A stretch of DNA of 64,000 nt from contig NZ_LT906450.1 in NCBI RefSeq assembly GCF_900187265.1, forward strand, positions 2,533,444 through 2,597,443. The letters run 5' to 3'. Positions 24,400-33,712 of the stretch are shown piece after piece. The notes beneath the pieces were generated by a model. That model saw nothing but the letters and a program-made list of their open reading frames with translations, was not told the origin of the DNA and did no database searches. Within the stretch, counting starts at the first letter, position 1; the number at the start of each line of letters is the position of its first letter. This DNA comes from Rhodococcus rhodochrous. Lineage in GTDB: Bacteria > Actinomycetota > Actinomycetes > Mycobacteriales > Mycobacteriaceae. The translations under genes and the position numbers were made by a program.

Positions 24400-25869
24400 A
24401 TGCACGAGGTCGTAGTGGTCGGCTGCGGGCCGACGGGAATGATGCTGGCGGGGGAGTTGCGCCTGGCCGGCGCGGGCGTCGTCGTACTCGAACGTCGCGA
24501 ATCGCAGGAACTCGCAGGGTCGCGGGGTGGCGGTATCCATGCCCGCACCATCGAACTGCTCGATCAACGAGGAATCGCCGAGCGATTCCTCGCCGAGGGG
24601 CGGACGGTGAACACCGCGACCTTCGGGGGCACCAGGCTCGACGTGGGCCGTCTGCCCACCCGCCATCCGTACACGCTCGCGTTGTTCCAGAACCACATCG
24701 AACGGCTGCTGCTGCAGTGGATCGAGGAACTCGGCGTGCCGATCCGGCGGAACATCGAGGTCGTCGGTGCCCATGCGGACGAGGACAGCGTCCGACTTCG
24801 GCTCGCATCGGGGGAGTCGGTGCAGGCTCGATACGTGGTGGGCGCCGACGGCGGTCGCAGTGTCGTGCGCCGCGAGGCCGGGATCGGATTCGAAGGGCCG
24901 GATGCGACACGCAGCAGCCTGATCGCCGAAGTGCGGGTCACCGAGGAACTCCCCACCGACGCCAAGATCGACGAACGCGGCGTCCACGGTCTGTACCCGA
25001 TGGGGGAGGGCCGAGTGCGGGTCGTGGTGACCGAAGCCGAACTGGGACCTTCCACGCCGCCGACGCTCGACGACCTGCGACGAGAACTGGTCCACGTGTT
25101 CGGCACCGATTTCGGTGTGCACGATCCCACCTGGCTCTCACGGTTCACCGACGCGACCAGACAGGCGACGACCTATCGTGCGGGCCGGATCCTGCTCGCG
25201 GGCGACGCCGCACACGTGCATTCACCCACCGGCGGACTGGGTATCGGCCTAGGCATCCAGGATGCCGTCAATCTCGGCTGGAAACTCGGGCAGGTCGTGC
25301 GAGGGGACTCGGGGGAGGGCCTGCTCGACACCTACCACGCCGAACGGCACCCGGCCGGCGCGCGGGCGCTGAAATTCACGATGGCCCAATCTCTTTTCCA
25401 GAAGGCCGATCCGCGCCAGGAGGCCCTGCGCGATCTGATCGACGAGGTCCTCCGCGTCGACGACGCCGGAGCGCCGATCGCGGCGTTGATCTCCGGTCTC
25501 GACGTCGCCTATGACCTCGGTGAGGGGCACCCGCTGCTGGGACGACGTATGCCGGATCTCGACGTCATTGCCGAGGAGAAGTCGGTGCGCGTGTTCGGAC
25601 TCATGCACCGGGCTCGTCCGCTTCTGTTGCAATTCGACGGCCCGCCACTCGATTCCAGGAATATTCCCGACTGCGTCGACCTCGTGCGGGTGCGCTACGA
25701 CGGCGTCTGGGAGTTGCCGTTGCTCGGTGAGGTGGACGCGCCGTCGGCCGTGCTCGTGCGCCCGGACGGGCACGTGGCCTGGGTGGGGGAGGGCTCGACG
25801 GACGGTCTCGACGACGCGCTCGCGAAGTGGTGCGGCACTGCGGCCGTCCGAACAGGAACCGTTGCGTGA
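24400..25869 (+). CDS. FAD-dependent aromatic monooxygenase (class A, Rox/PgaE-like)
   Basis: 489 residues from the ATG at 24400 after GGAGAGGGG. FAD motif VVVGCGPTGMMLAGELRLAG at 4-23, the GD motif YVVGADGGRSVVRREAG at about 145-160, and RILLAGDAAHVHSPTGGLG with GIGLGIQDAVNLGWKLG at about 265-295. A thioredoxin-like C-terminal domain follows. The set is typical of NADPH-dependent hydroxylases of phenols and polyketides, including rifampicin monooxygenase; that substrate cannot be claimed here. A repeat hairpin lies downstream. Confidence 0.87.
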   Translation: MHEVVVVGCGPTGMMLAGELRLAGAGVVVLERRESQELAGSRGGGIHARTIELLDQRGIAERFLAEGRTVNTATFGGTRLDVGRLPTRHPYTLALFQNHIERLLLQWIEELGVPIRRNIEVVGAHADEDSVRLRLASGESVQARYVVGADGGRSVVRREAGIGFEGPDATRSSLIAEVRVTEELPTDAKIDERGVHGLYPMGEGRVRVVVTEAELGPSTPPTLDDLRRELVHVFGTDFGVHDPTWLSRFTDATRQATTYRAGRILLAGDAAHVHSPTGGLGIGLGIQDAVNLGWKLGQVVRGDSGEGLLDTYHAERHPAGARALKFTMAQSLFQKADPRQEALRDLIDEVLRVDDAGAPIAALISGLDVAYDLGEGHPLLGRRMPDLDVIAEEKSVRVFGLMHRARPLLLQFDGPPLDSRNIPDCVDLVRVRYDGVWELPLLGEVDAPSAVLVRPDGHVAWVGEGSTDGLDDALAKWCGTAAVRTGTVA

Positions 25870-25907
25870 GCAGGGAATTCCTGACCTACACGGGTAGGCC
25901 GTATAGA

Positions 25908-25973
25908 CCTTGCGCGCCGAACCGGGCTTCGCGCGCGTTGCAGCGGCGGCAAGACACGGTTCGGCGCGCAAGG
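25908..25973. repeat. 66-bp hairpin repeat, copy A (convergent gene ends)
   Basis: CCTTGCGCGCCGAACCG (25908-25924) pairs perfectly with 25957-25973, a 17-bp stem around a 32-nt GC-rich loop. It sits between the convergent monooxygenase and aldehyde dehydrogenase stops. A near-identical 66-bp element is at 40966-41031. It probably acts as a bidirectional terminator; the conserved loop suggests more than a terminator. Confidence 0.75.
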
Positions 25974-25999
25974 ATCGGCGGCACAGCGCGTTCGATGCG

Positions 26000-27487
26000 T
26001 CACCTACGGGGGACCGCGACGTACTTGACCTCGAGGAACTCGTCGATGCCGATGGTGCTTCCCTCACGTCCGAGACCCGACGCCTTGATACCGCCGAACG
26101 GTGCCGCGGGGTTGGACACGATGCCGGTGTTCAGCCCGACCATGCCGACCTCGAGCGCTTCGCTGACACGAAAACTGCGGTCGACGTCCTGGGTGAAGAT
26201 GTATCCGGCCAGTCCCCAGGGCGTGTTGTTGGCGATCTCGACGACCTCGTCCTCGGTATCGAAGACGACGATGGGCGCGACCGGCCCGAAGATCTCCTCG
26301 CTCATCAACGCGGCGTCCTTCGACACGTCGGCGAGGACGGTGGGTGGGTAGAAGTAGCCGGGTCCCTCGGGCCGGCTGCCGCCACACACGACGCGTGCTC
26401 CACGTTCGACGGCATCGGCGACGAGACGCTCCACCTTCGTCAGAGCCTTCTCCTCGACCAGCGGACCGACCTGGGTGCCCTCGACCAGGCCGTCCCCGAC
26501 GGCCAGGGCATCCATACGGGCAGCAAGCTTCTCCGCGAACCGATCGGCGACCGCGCGCTGCGCGAAGATGCGGTTCGCGGCGGTGCACGCCTCACCCATG
26601 TTGCGCATCTTCGCGGCGAGCGCGCCGTCGACGGCCCGGTCGAGATCCGCGTCCTCGAACACGATGAACGGGGCATTTCCTCCCAGTTCCATCGAACTCC
26701 GCATCACGTGCTGGGATGCCTGTTCGAGCAATCGGATGCCCACCGCGGTCGACCCGGTGAAACTGACCTTGCGTGCGATACCGCTGGACATCCAGGCCGA
26801 GACGACCTCCCCGGGCGCGGTGGTGGGCACGACGTTCAGCACACCCTTCGGCACACCGGCCTCGACGAGCACGTCGACCAGGGCCAGCGAGGTCAACGGC
26901 GTCAGCTCCGAGGGTTTGAAGACGATGGTGCACCCGGCCGCGATGGCGGGTCCGATCTTGCGGGTACCCATGGCCAGCGGGAAGTTCCACGGTGTGACGA
27001 GGACGCAGGGTCCCACCGGCTCCTTGGACACCAGGATGCGGGTCGCGCCGTCGCCGGTGCTGGTCACATCGCCGCCGATGCGGACGGCTTCCTCGGAGAA
27101 CCACCGGAAGAACTCCGCAGCGTAGTCCACCTCGCCCTTCGCCTCGGCGAAGGGTTTGCCCATCTCGGTGGTCATGATGGTCGCGAACTCGTCCTGCCGC
27201 TCCATGATGAGCTCGTAGGCCCGGCGAAGGATCACGCTGCGTTCGCGCGGAGCGGTCTTCGCCCAGTGCTTCTGCACGCGGGCGCAGGTTTCGATGGCAC
27301 GCCGGGCGTCGTCGGCGTTGCCGTTCGCGACGGTCGCGACGACCTCCTCGGTCGCCGGGGCGACGACCTCGAATCGTTCACCGGAGCTCGATTCGACCCA
27401 CTCACCGTCGATGAACAATCCTGTGCTGACGCGGGACACTGCGTCGGAGACGCCCACCCGTGTTCCGACAATCGTTGCATCGGTCAT
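26000..27487 (-). CDS. Aldehyde dehydrogenase, succinate-semialdehyde type
   Basis: 495 residues from the ATG at 27487, overlapping the preceding stop by ATGA. Motifs are TPWNFPLAMGTRKIGPAIAA, FTGSTAVG, MELGGNAPF with the general-base Glu, GEACTAANR with the catalytic Cys, and EEIFGPVAPIVVF. It is very like the gabD product at 35.2 kb, including GEVDYAAEFFRWFSEEAVRI near residue 120. It is the second gene of an operon after the FAD/Fe-S dehydrogenase, so it likely oxidises an aldehyde derived from that pathway. The substrate is inferred as succinate or a related semialdehyde. Confidence 0.88.
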   Translation of the reverse strand: MTDATIVGTRVGVSDAVSRVSTGLFIDGEWVESSSGERFEVVAPATEEVVATVANGNADDARRAIETCARVQKHWAKTAPRERSVILRRAYELIMERQDEFATIMTTEMGKPFAEAKGEVDYAAEFFRWFSEEAVRIGGDVTSTGDGATRILVSKEPVGPCVLVTPWNFPLAMGTRKIGPAIAAGCTIVFKPSELTPLTSLALVDVLVEAGVPKGVLNVVPTTAPGEVVSAWMSSGIARKVSFTGSTAVGIRLLEQASQHVMRSSMELGGNAPFIVFEDADLDRAVDGALAAKMRNMGEACTAANRIFAQRAVADRFAEKLAARMDALAVGDGLVEGTQVGPLVEEKALTKVERLVADAVERGARVVCGGSRPEGPGYFYPPTVLADVSKDAALMSEEIFGPVAPIVVFDTEDEVVEIANNTPWGLAGYIFTQDVDRSFRVSEALEVGMVGLNTGIVSNPAAPFGGIKASGLGREGSTIGIDEFLEVKYVAVPRR

Positions 27488-30400
27488 GCGCTTTCCTCCT
27501 CGGAGATGGTGTTGTTCATCGACATTCGCGGCCCGGGATCGAGCAGTTCTGCGAGATGTTGCCCCGGGGCGGAGACATCGATCTGCGCGACCTGCATCGC
27601 GCACGAGAAGCCGTCGGTGACCACCGCGGAGTCGTCGCCGGCCGCGCGCAGTGCCGGGGCGAGGGAGGTCTCGGCGACCCTCATGCTGATGTCGTGGTGT
27701 TGTTTCTCGAATCCGAAGTTTCCTGCCACGCCGCAGCATCCGACTGCGTCGCGGACGTCGTCGACTCCCGCTGCGGTCAGGATCCGGCGATGGCTTCCGG
27801 CGCCGAACACGGAGTACTCGTGGCAATGGGTCTGCAGCACCATCTCGTTCGGTAGCGGCTGTGCAGGGGTGGGTGTCCAGCCGTTGCGCACCATGGTGTC
27901 CAGGTAGGACGCGAAGCTGTGGACCCGTGCGGCGACGCGACGCGCAGCCTCGGTGGGCACCAGCTCGGGCAGGTCCTTGCGCAGGGCGGCGGCGCAACTC
28001 GGCTCGACGACGACGATCGGCCGGTCGGTGCCGTCGTCGAGTGTGCGGGCGGCGTGGGAGAGTTTCTTCTTCGCGGTGTCGAGCTGGCCGGTGGAGATCC
28101 ACGTCAGTCCGCAGCACGCGTCCGCGGAGCAGCTCACCTGCTTATCCGCCGAGGCGAGCACGCGGGCGGCGGCACCGGCGACCTCAGGCCGCAACCCGCG
28201 AGTGAAGGTGTCGACGAACAGCACCACCGGCGTCGAACCGGACCGGCCGCTCAGCGCGTCGCTCACGGCCTTCTTCCAGGCCCGCCGGGAGACGAAGGGC
28301 GGAAGTACCCGGTCGGGGGAGATGCCGCCGAGAGCGGCGGCGCGCTTCGCGAGAGAAGTGCGCAGGACCGCGTTGACCAGCGGTGCTGCCAACCCCGTGA
28401 TGCGGAGCCAGCGTGGCAGCCACCCCAGCGAATAGTGCGATACCGGTCGTCGTGTGCCGTCGTAGTAGTGCGAGAAGAACTCGGACTTGTAGGTGGCCAT
28501 GTCGACGCCGGCCGGGCAGTCGGTCGAGCAGGCCTTGCACGACAGGCACAGATCGAGTGCCTCACGCACCTGTTCGGACTTCCACCCTTGTTCGATCGTG
28601 CGGGCGCCGCGCACCATCTCCTGCAGGACCCGGGCCCGGCCGCGAGTGGAGTCCTTCTCGTCGCGGGTCGCGCGGTAGCTCGGGCACATCACGCCACCGG
28701 CGTCGGCCCGGCACCGTCCGACGCCGATGCAGCCCTGGACGGCGTGCACCCACGGGTCGGGGGTGTGTTGCGGCCGCGCGCCGTCGGGACGGACCGCCTC
28801 GATCGGGTGCAGGTCGTAGTGGGTACGCCAGGTGCGTTCGGGAACGCCCGCCAACGCCAGATCGTCATCGATCCGTGCCGGGTCGGTCAGCGATCCCGGG
28901 TTCAGGATGCCTTGCGGGTCCCAGATCGTGCGGAAGGCGCGGAATGCGCTCATCATCCGCGCGGAGTACATCACCGGCAGCAGTTCCGAGCGGGCACGGC
29001 CGTCGCCGTGTTCTCCGGAGAGCGATCCGCCGTGACGGACCACCAGCCGCGCGGCCTCGTGCGTGAACTCGCGGAAGACCTTCCGGCCCTCCTCGGTGCG
29101 CAGGTCGTAGGTGATGCGGATGTGCATGCAGCCGGCGCCGAAGTGCCCGTACATCACCCCCTGCAGACCGTGCCGGTCGAGCAGTGCGCGGAAGTCCTGC
29201 AGGTAATCGGCGAGGTTCTCCGGCGCGACGGCGGAATCCTCCCAGCCCGGCCAGGATTCGCCGCCGGATGCCAGGCGGGACGAGAGTCCGGCGCCGTCCT
29301 CACGCACCCGCCACAGGGAAGCGCGCTCGGTGGTGTCGGCCGCGATGCGGCCGTCGACGAGACGGCCGTTGCGGCGAAGTTTGTCGAGCAGTGCGTCGGC
29401 GGCCGCGGCCACGGAGTCCGGGTCGTCACCGTCCAGGTCGACGTAGAGCCACGCGTTTCCGGCGGGGAGACCGAGGACGGAATTCTCGCCCCGACGGAAC
29501 CGCATGGTCTCGACGATCGCCGCGTCGACACCCTCGACCGCCGCAGGAGAAAATTCCAGGATGGTTCCGATGTCGCGGGCCGCGTCGACGACGTCGTCGT
29601 AGCCGAGGCAGACCAGCAACGCGCTGGACGGGCGGGGAACCAACTCGACGCGGGCCCCGACGATCACCGCGCACGTTCCCTCGGATCCGACGAGCGCACG
29701 GGCGACATCGAACCGCTTCTCCGGCAACAGATTGTCCAGGTGATACCCCGAGACCTGCCGTTGGATCCTCCCGAGCTCGGTGCGGAACTCGAACAGGTGC
29801 TCGCCCGCCAACGCGGTGAGCTCGGCGTCGAGCTGCTGCGCGCGAGCCGCAGCGGCCGCGTCGTCGGGATCGGTGGCACGCAGGCCTCGCTGCGCCGCGG
29901 TGAGCCGGAACCCGTCGGCGGTGACGAGGTCGATCTCGTGGACGTGATCGGACATGCGGCCGTAGCGCACCGAGTGATTGCCGCAGGCGTCGTTGCCCAG
30001 CGCGCCACCGACCGTGGCCCGGTTCTTCGACGAGGGATCGGGGGCGAAGGTCATCCGACCCGAGGACGCGTCCTCGACTGCCCGCGAAAGGGTCGCGAGC
30101 ACGACGCCCGGTTCGACGTCGGCGACACCGGACGTCTCGTCGATGTCGAGGATGCGGTTCATGTGCCGGGAGAAGTCGAGGATCACACCGGAGCCGACGG
30201 CATTGCCCGCCATCGACGTCCCGCCCCCTCGGCTGACCAACGGAATCCCGGTGTCGCCGCAGGCGGTCACCACCGCCACGACGTCGTCCACCGACCGAGG
30301 AAAGACCACGGCCGACGGCCGCACCCGGTAGTTGGAGGCGTCGTAGGAGTACTCGGCCAGTCGACGCGTCGAGGTGTCGATCGGGACGCCCAGTGCGTGG

Positions 30401-30489
30401 AGTCTGTCGGTGAGGAGTCGAACTCGGACGTTCTCGTCGGTCGAGGAAGCTCCGCCGTCCTGTCCTATGGTGAGCTGGTCGTCGTTCAT
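27484..30489 (-). CDS. FAD-linked 2-hydroxyacid dehydrogenase with Fe-S domain (YdiJ/D-2-hydroxyglutarate type)
   Basis: 1001 residues. The N-terminal FAD_binding_4 domain reads GIPLVSRGGGTSMAGNAVG and TVGGALGNDACGNHSVRYGR; the FAD-oxidase C domain follows (GVMYGHFGAGCMHIRITYDL, SLSGEHGDGRARSELLP). From about 610 there are cysteines in CIGVGRC, and the ferredoxin motif CLSCKACSTDCP. Two CCG motifs (ACCGLTW, GCCGVAGNFG) end the chain. The plan matches membrane-linked D-2-hydroxyglutarate or D-lactate dehydrogenases. It is the first gene of an operon with a semialdehyde dehydrogenase. A perfect 18-bp palindrome lies 85 bp ahead of the start. Confidence 0.9.
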   Translation of the reverse strand: MNDDQLTIGQDGGASSTDENVRVRLLTDRLHALGVPIDTSTRRLAEYSYDASNYRVRPSAVVFPRSVDDVVAVVTACGDTGIPLVSRGGGTSMAGNAVGSGVILDFSRHMNRILDIDETSGVADVEPGVVLATLSRAVEDASSGRMTFAPDPSSKNRATVGGALGNDACGNHSVRYGRMSDHVHEIDLVTADGFRLTAAQRGLRATDPDDAAAAARAQQLDAELTALAGEHLFEFRTELGRIQRQVSGYHLDNLLPEKRFDVARALVGSEGTCAVIVGARVELVPRPSSALLVCLGYDDVVDAARDIGTILEFSPAAVEGVDAAIVETMRFRRGENSVLGLPAGNAWLYVDLDGDDPDSVAAAADALLDKLRRNGRLVDGRIAADTTERASLWRVREDGAGLSSRLASGGESWPGWEDSAVAPENLADYLQDFRALLDRHGLQGVMYGHFGAGCMHIRITYDLRTEEGRKVFREFTHEAARLVVRHGGSLSGEHGDGRARSELLPVMYSARMMSAFRAFRTIWDPQGILNPGSLTDPARIDDDLALAGVPERTWRTHYDLHPIEAVRPDGARPQHTPDPWVHAVQGCIGVGRCRADAGGVMCPSYRATRDEKDSTRGRARVLQEMVRGARTIEQGWKSEQVREALDLCLSCKACSTDCPAGVDMATYKSEFFSHYYDGTRRPVSHYSLGWLPRWLRITGLAAPLVNAVLRTSLAKRAAALGGISPDRVLPPFVSRRAWKKAVSDALSGRSGSTPVVLFVDTFTRGLRPEVAGAAARVLASADKQVSCSADACCGLTWISTGQLDTAKKKLSHAARTLDDGTDRPIVVVEPSCAAALRKDLPELVPTEAARRVAARVHSFASYLDTMVRNGWTPTPAQPLPNEMVLQTHCHEYSVFGAGSHRRILTAAGVDDVRDAVGCCGVAGNFGFEKQHHDISMRVAETSLAPALRAAGDDSAVVTDGFSCAMQVAQIDVSAPGQHLAELLDPGPRMSMNNTISEEESA

Positions 30490-30573
30490 CGCGTGCGCCG
30501 CGTCAGGAACGGGGACCGCAGAGAATGTGGGCGCGTCGGATCAAGGAACACTATCGGCCGCCTCCCAGTTTGT

Positions 30574-30591
30574 AGGATTGTCGACAATCCT
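30574..30591. promoter_or_regulatory. 18-bp perfect palindrome upstream of the 2-hydroxyacid dehydrogenase operon
   Basis: AGGATTGTCGACAATCCT reads the same on both strands. The TTGTCGACAA core resembles FCD-GntR operators such as the TTGTC-x-GACAA type, and also the TTGTCGACA seen before the GntR gene at 23.05 kb. It could bind that GntR protein or the adjacent PucR regulator. Confidence 0.6.
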
Positions 30592-30678
30592 GTATGCACG
30601 GAGCGTACAAAGCGGCGACGCCGAACGCAACGCACACCGCCTGCGCATCCTCATCCGCAATCGTGCTTCTTCGGGCCC

Positions 30679-32184
30679 TTAGCTGGTCGGTGCGTCGGCG
30701 ATGAGCACCGCGAGCAGCAATTCCGCCCGTACCCGCGCGTCCCCGAGGTCGACGTCGAGCAACTGCTCGATCTTCGCGATGCGCCCGCGCAGCGTGTGCC
30801 TGTGGACGTCGAGTGCCGCCGCTGCCGATTCCCAATGTCCGTTGGCTTCGAGAAACGCGCGTAGTGACGGGACGAGTTGCGCGCCGCGCTCACGGTCGTA
30901 CGCGGCGAGGACGGTCACGGTCGACGCGGCGACGGATTCGAGCACGGACCGTACCTGGGGAGAGGCGAGGAGGGCGGTGCCGTGGGTGGCATCGAACTCC
31001 GCGATACGACAGGTGGCGTCGGTGGTGCGCAGTGCATGCTCGGCCTGCTCGAGTCCTTGTCGGACCTCGGCGATCCGATGGGCGGGGCTGAGGCCGGTGC
31101 GCAGGGGGCGGGCGTGCTTCGTCGGTAGGTCGGCGAGCATCGCCGTGACGTCGGAGATGCTGTCGTCGCCGCGCAACAGCACGGTGAGTTCGTCCCCCTC
31201 CTCGCGGCTGTAGAGCGGCCGCCGGCGGGCATCGAGAACGACGTCGAGATGCCGACGCACCTCGGACGAATGCGGTGTGCTCAGCCGCAGGACGCGGACG
31301 CGGTTGCGTCGACCGACAGCGTCGGCTAGGTACTCCAGTGCATCGCCCGCGTCCAGGAGACCCGCGGCGAGTAGGTCGAAGACCTTGGACCCGAGGTCGT
31401 TTCGTTCGTTCCGCAGACGCCGGGGCTTGTCGAGTTCGAGGGTCACCAGGGAGACAGCGTGACCGATCAGTACGAGTTCGACGTTCTGGAGGGGTCGGTC
31501 CGCTTGGACCGCCAGGTATCCGTTCACGATGCCGCCGTGGACGACCGGCTGAACCGTCACCGTCCTCCCCGGGCGAATCAAGGTGACCGACCCGGTGCCG
31601 TCCCGCCGCGCCTCGGCGATCGGCTCGGTGAGGTCCGGCGCCGGCATCGGATGAGCGATCACGGCATCGTCGCGCTCGGCCACGTACACGACCGAGGCGG
31701 AGGTCGAGACGGCCAGTTCGCGCACGATGGCGGTCACGCCCCCGCGCAGTGCGGCCCGTGTGATGCGGACCTGGGTGTCGGCTGCTCGGCGAACCAGCTC
31801 GTACTCCTGCTCGGCGAGTCGCGTCGTCACCGCACGGCTGACCGCCGCGAACGGGGTCGTGTAGGGCACTTCGAGCAGCGCCAATCCTGCCGCATCGGCG
31901 GCCTCGAGTACCGACGGAGGGATTTGTTCGTGCGACAGGCCGGTTCCGAAGCCGAGTGCGGCAATCCCGGCCTCTGCGAGTCGCCGGACGTAGTCGCCAC
32001 CCTCCTCGTCGCGCAGGCCGAGGCCGGTGGTCAGGACCAGTTCGCCTCCGGACAACCATGGTCGCGGGTCGACGAGTTCGGTGGGCTGGACGAAATCGAT
32101 CAGTCGCTCCTGCCCGGACCGTCCGGCCCGCAGTGCCAGCCCGAGTCCTGGTTGTCGTAGTAACCAGGCGATGCCCACGCTCAT
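30679..32184 (-). CDS. PucR-family regulator with N-terminal PucR domain
   Basis: 501 residues from the ATG at 32184 (AGGA 8 nt upstream; an ATG three codons earlier is possible). The N-terminal PucR domain reads VDPRPWLSGGELVLTTGLGL and SHEQIPPSVLEAADAAGLAL, LEVPYTTPFAAVSRAV. The C-terminal HTH reads LRAFLEANGHWESAAAALDV, HRHTLRGRIAKIEQLL. In actinobacteria such proteins often control nitrogen-compound use, including GABA genes, from a divergent position. Here gabT-gabD does lie divergently, but an IS110 element now separates them. It could also control the downstream dehydrogenase operon. Confidence 0.87.
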   Translation of the reverse strand: MSVGIAWLLRQPGLGLALRAGRSGQERLIDFVQPTELVDPRPWLSGGELVLTTGLGLRDEEGGDYVRRLAEAGIAALGFGTGLSHEQIPPSVLEAADAAGLALLEVPYTTPFAAVSRAVTTRLAEQEYELVRRAADTQVRITRAALRGGVTAIVRELAVSTSASVVYVAERDDAVIAHPMPAPDLTEPIAEARRDGTGSVTLIRPGRTVTVQPVVHGGIVNGYLAVQADRPLQNVELVLIGHAVSLVTLELDKPRRLRNERNDLGSKVFDLLAAGLLDAGDALEYLADAVGRRNRVRVLRLSTPHSSEVRRHLDVVLDARRRPLYSREEGDELTVLLRGDDSISDVTAMLADLPTKHARPLRTGLSPAHRIAEVRQGLEQAEHALRTTDATCRIAEFDATHGTALLASPQVRSVLESVAASTVTVLAAYDRERGAQLVPSLRAFLEANGHWESAAAALDVHRHTLRGRIAKIEQLLDVDLGDARVRAELLLAVLIADAPTS

Positions 32185-32349
32185 GACCGTCATCCTATGG
32201 CGGTGGACGAATCGGCGTATTTCCTCGGAGCAGGTTGTACGAAATGGATATGGAGCCGTTCCGTCCCCGCTTCGATACTCGAAGCACCACCTGCTCCGCA
32301 CCGCACCGTCGACGGCGACGCTGCGATCCCGCGCCGAGCGAATGATCGA

Positions 32350-33712
32350 GAAAGGACTCTCAATGATCCTGTCAAGCCGCCACCGCGGTAACCGGCACAG
32401 TCGGTTGCCAGGTGCGGTGGTCGCGGAGCAGCGCGTAGAGAACATCCACGCGCCGCCGAGCCAGGCAGATCGTGGCCTGGACGGGACGCTTACCTTCGGC
32501 ACGTTTGCGCTGATAGTAGACGCCAGAGGCGGGATCGCAACGGACCGCGGTCAACGCCGACATGTACATCACCCGGCGCAGGCGCCTGCTGTAGCGCTGA
32601 GGGGTGTGCAGACGCCCGGTGCGTTTACCCGAATCCCTGGGTCGCGGCGCCAACCCGGTCCAGGCAGCGAGCTGATCGGCCGACCCGATCAGGGCGGGGT
32701 CACCTACTGCGGCAAGGAATTCGGCGCCGAGCCGGAATCCCATACCCGGCAAGCTCAGGATCACCTCGGCCAGAGGGTGCCGGCGAAATCGGGCCTCGAT
32801 CTCCGCGTCCACGGCCCTGATACGTGCGTCGAGATCGATCACCGCCTGCGCCAATTCGGCGACCAGCTCGGCAGCGACATCCTCCCCCGGCAACCGCACG
32901 GTCTGCGCCTTCGCAGCGGTGACCGCGGCCCGGGCGATCGATTCGGCGTGGCGCACCCCGGCCCCGGTGAGCATCGCGGCCAGCCGGGCCGCACCGACGC
33001 GGCGGATCGCTTTCGGTCTCTGGTAGCGAGCCAGCAGCACCACCCAGCCCCGGTCCGAGGAGATCTGCGCGACGCGTTCGAGCCCGGGGCAGATCGCGAC
33101 GAGTTGTTGACGCAGCCGGTTGATGGTCCGGGTACGGTCGGCGACCAGATCGGTGCGGTGGCCGGTGAGCATCTGCAGCTCACGGATCAACTCGTCGTCG
33201 GGACGCAGAACGGGCAGGTCCGAACGCATCCGGGACTGATCGGCGATCACCCGGGCGTCGCGGGCATCGGTCTTGGCTTCGCCGCCGCGGTAGACCGACG
33301 ATGCCTGCCACACCGAACGTCCGGACAGGTAGCGCACCGGTTTCCCGGCGTCGGCCAGCACAGTCAGCAACAAGGTGACGTAGGCGGTGGTCAGATCCAC
33401 CGTCCACGACACCGTCTCGCCGAGTGCGTCGATCTCGGTGATCACCGCACGGATCGTTGCTTCGTCGTTGTCGCATCGCCGCGACAGCACCACCGTCCCG
33501 GAAGCGTCGAGCACGCATATCCAGTGGTGTTCTTTGCCGACGTCGACTCCTGCCCACAGTTGCGAACCGGTCATCGGATTTCCTCGTTTTCGCTTGTGTT
33601 CCGGCCTGGCCCCGATGGACGCCTCCGCCGGCATTTCCTTAAACAAGCGATCATTCGCAGATCTCAATCAGCGGTCCGAGGTGTCCAAGCGGGTCGGGTG
33701 GCCAGTCCTTTC
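32350..33712 (-). mobile_element. IS110-family insertion sequence (ends tentative)
   Basis: The transposase gene is flanked by a 9-bp inverted match, GAAAGGACT at 32350-32358 and AGTCCTTTC at 33704-33712, giving a plausible 1.36-kb element. IS110 elements have no conventional terminal repeats or target duplications, so the ends are guesses. The non-coding part upstream of the transposase (33575 onward) is where the IS110 group encodes its bridge RNA. The element lies between the PucR gene and gabT. Confidence 0.5.
32372..33574 (-). CDS. IS110-family transposase (bridge-RNA-type recombinase)
   Basis: 400 residues from the ATG at 33574. The N-terminal RuvC-like DEDD domain is seen in WAGVDVGKEHHWICVLDASG, VDLTTAYVTLLLTVLAD and EAKTDARDARVIAD. 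The C-terminal transposase_20 domain is seen in VILSLPGMGFRLGAEFLAAV, ADQLAAWTGLAPRPRDSGKR and RRLRRVMYMSALTAVR, which contains the candidate catalytic Ser. The chain is full length and shows no frameshift, so the element may be active. Confidence 0.92.
   Translation of the reverse strand: MTGSQLWAGVDVGKEHHWICVLDASGTVVLSRRCDNDEATIRAVITEIDALGETVSWTVDLTTAYVTLLLTVLADAGKPVRYLSGRSVWQASSVYRGGEAKTDARDARVIADQSRMRSDLPVLRPDDELIRELQMLTGHRTDLVADRTRTINRLRQQLVAICPGLERVAQISSDRGWVVLLARYQRPKAIRRVGAARLAAMLTGAGVRHAESIARAAVTAAKAQTVRLPGEDVAAELVAELAQAVIDLDARIRAVDAEIEARFRRHPLAEVILSLPGMGFRLGAEFLAAVGDPALIGSADQLAAWTGLAPRPRDSGKRTGRLHTPQRYSRRLRRVMYMSALTAVRCDPASGVYYQRKRAEGKRPVQATICLARRRVDVLYALLRDHRTWQPTVPVTAVAA

Noticed and set aside
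24400-25869. Naming the monooxygenase as rifampicin monooxygenase
   Set aside because: The fold and motifs are shared by many phenol and polyketide hydroxylases; substrate specificity cannot be read from the sequence.
27919-30864. 981-codon plus-strand frame
   Set aside because: Antisense to the FAD/Fe-S dehydrogenase; no recognisable domain.
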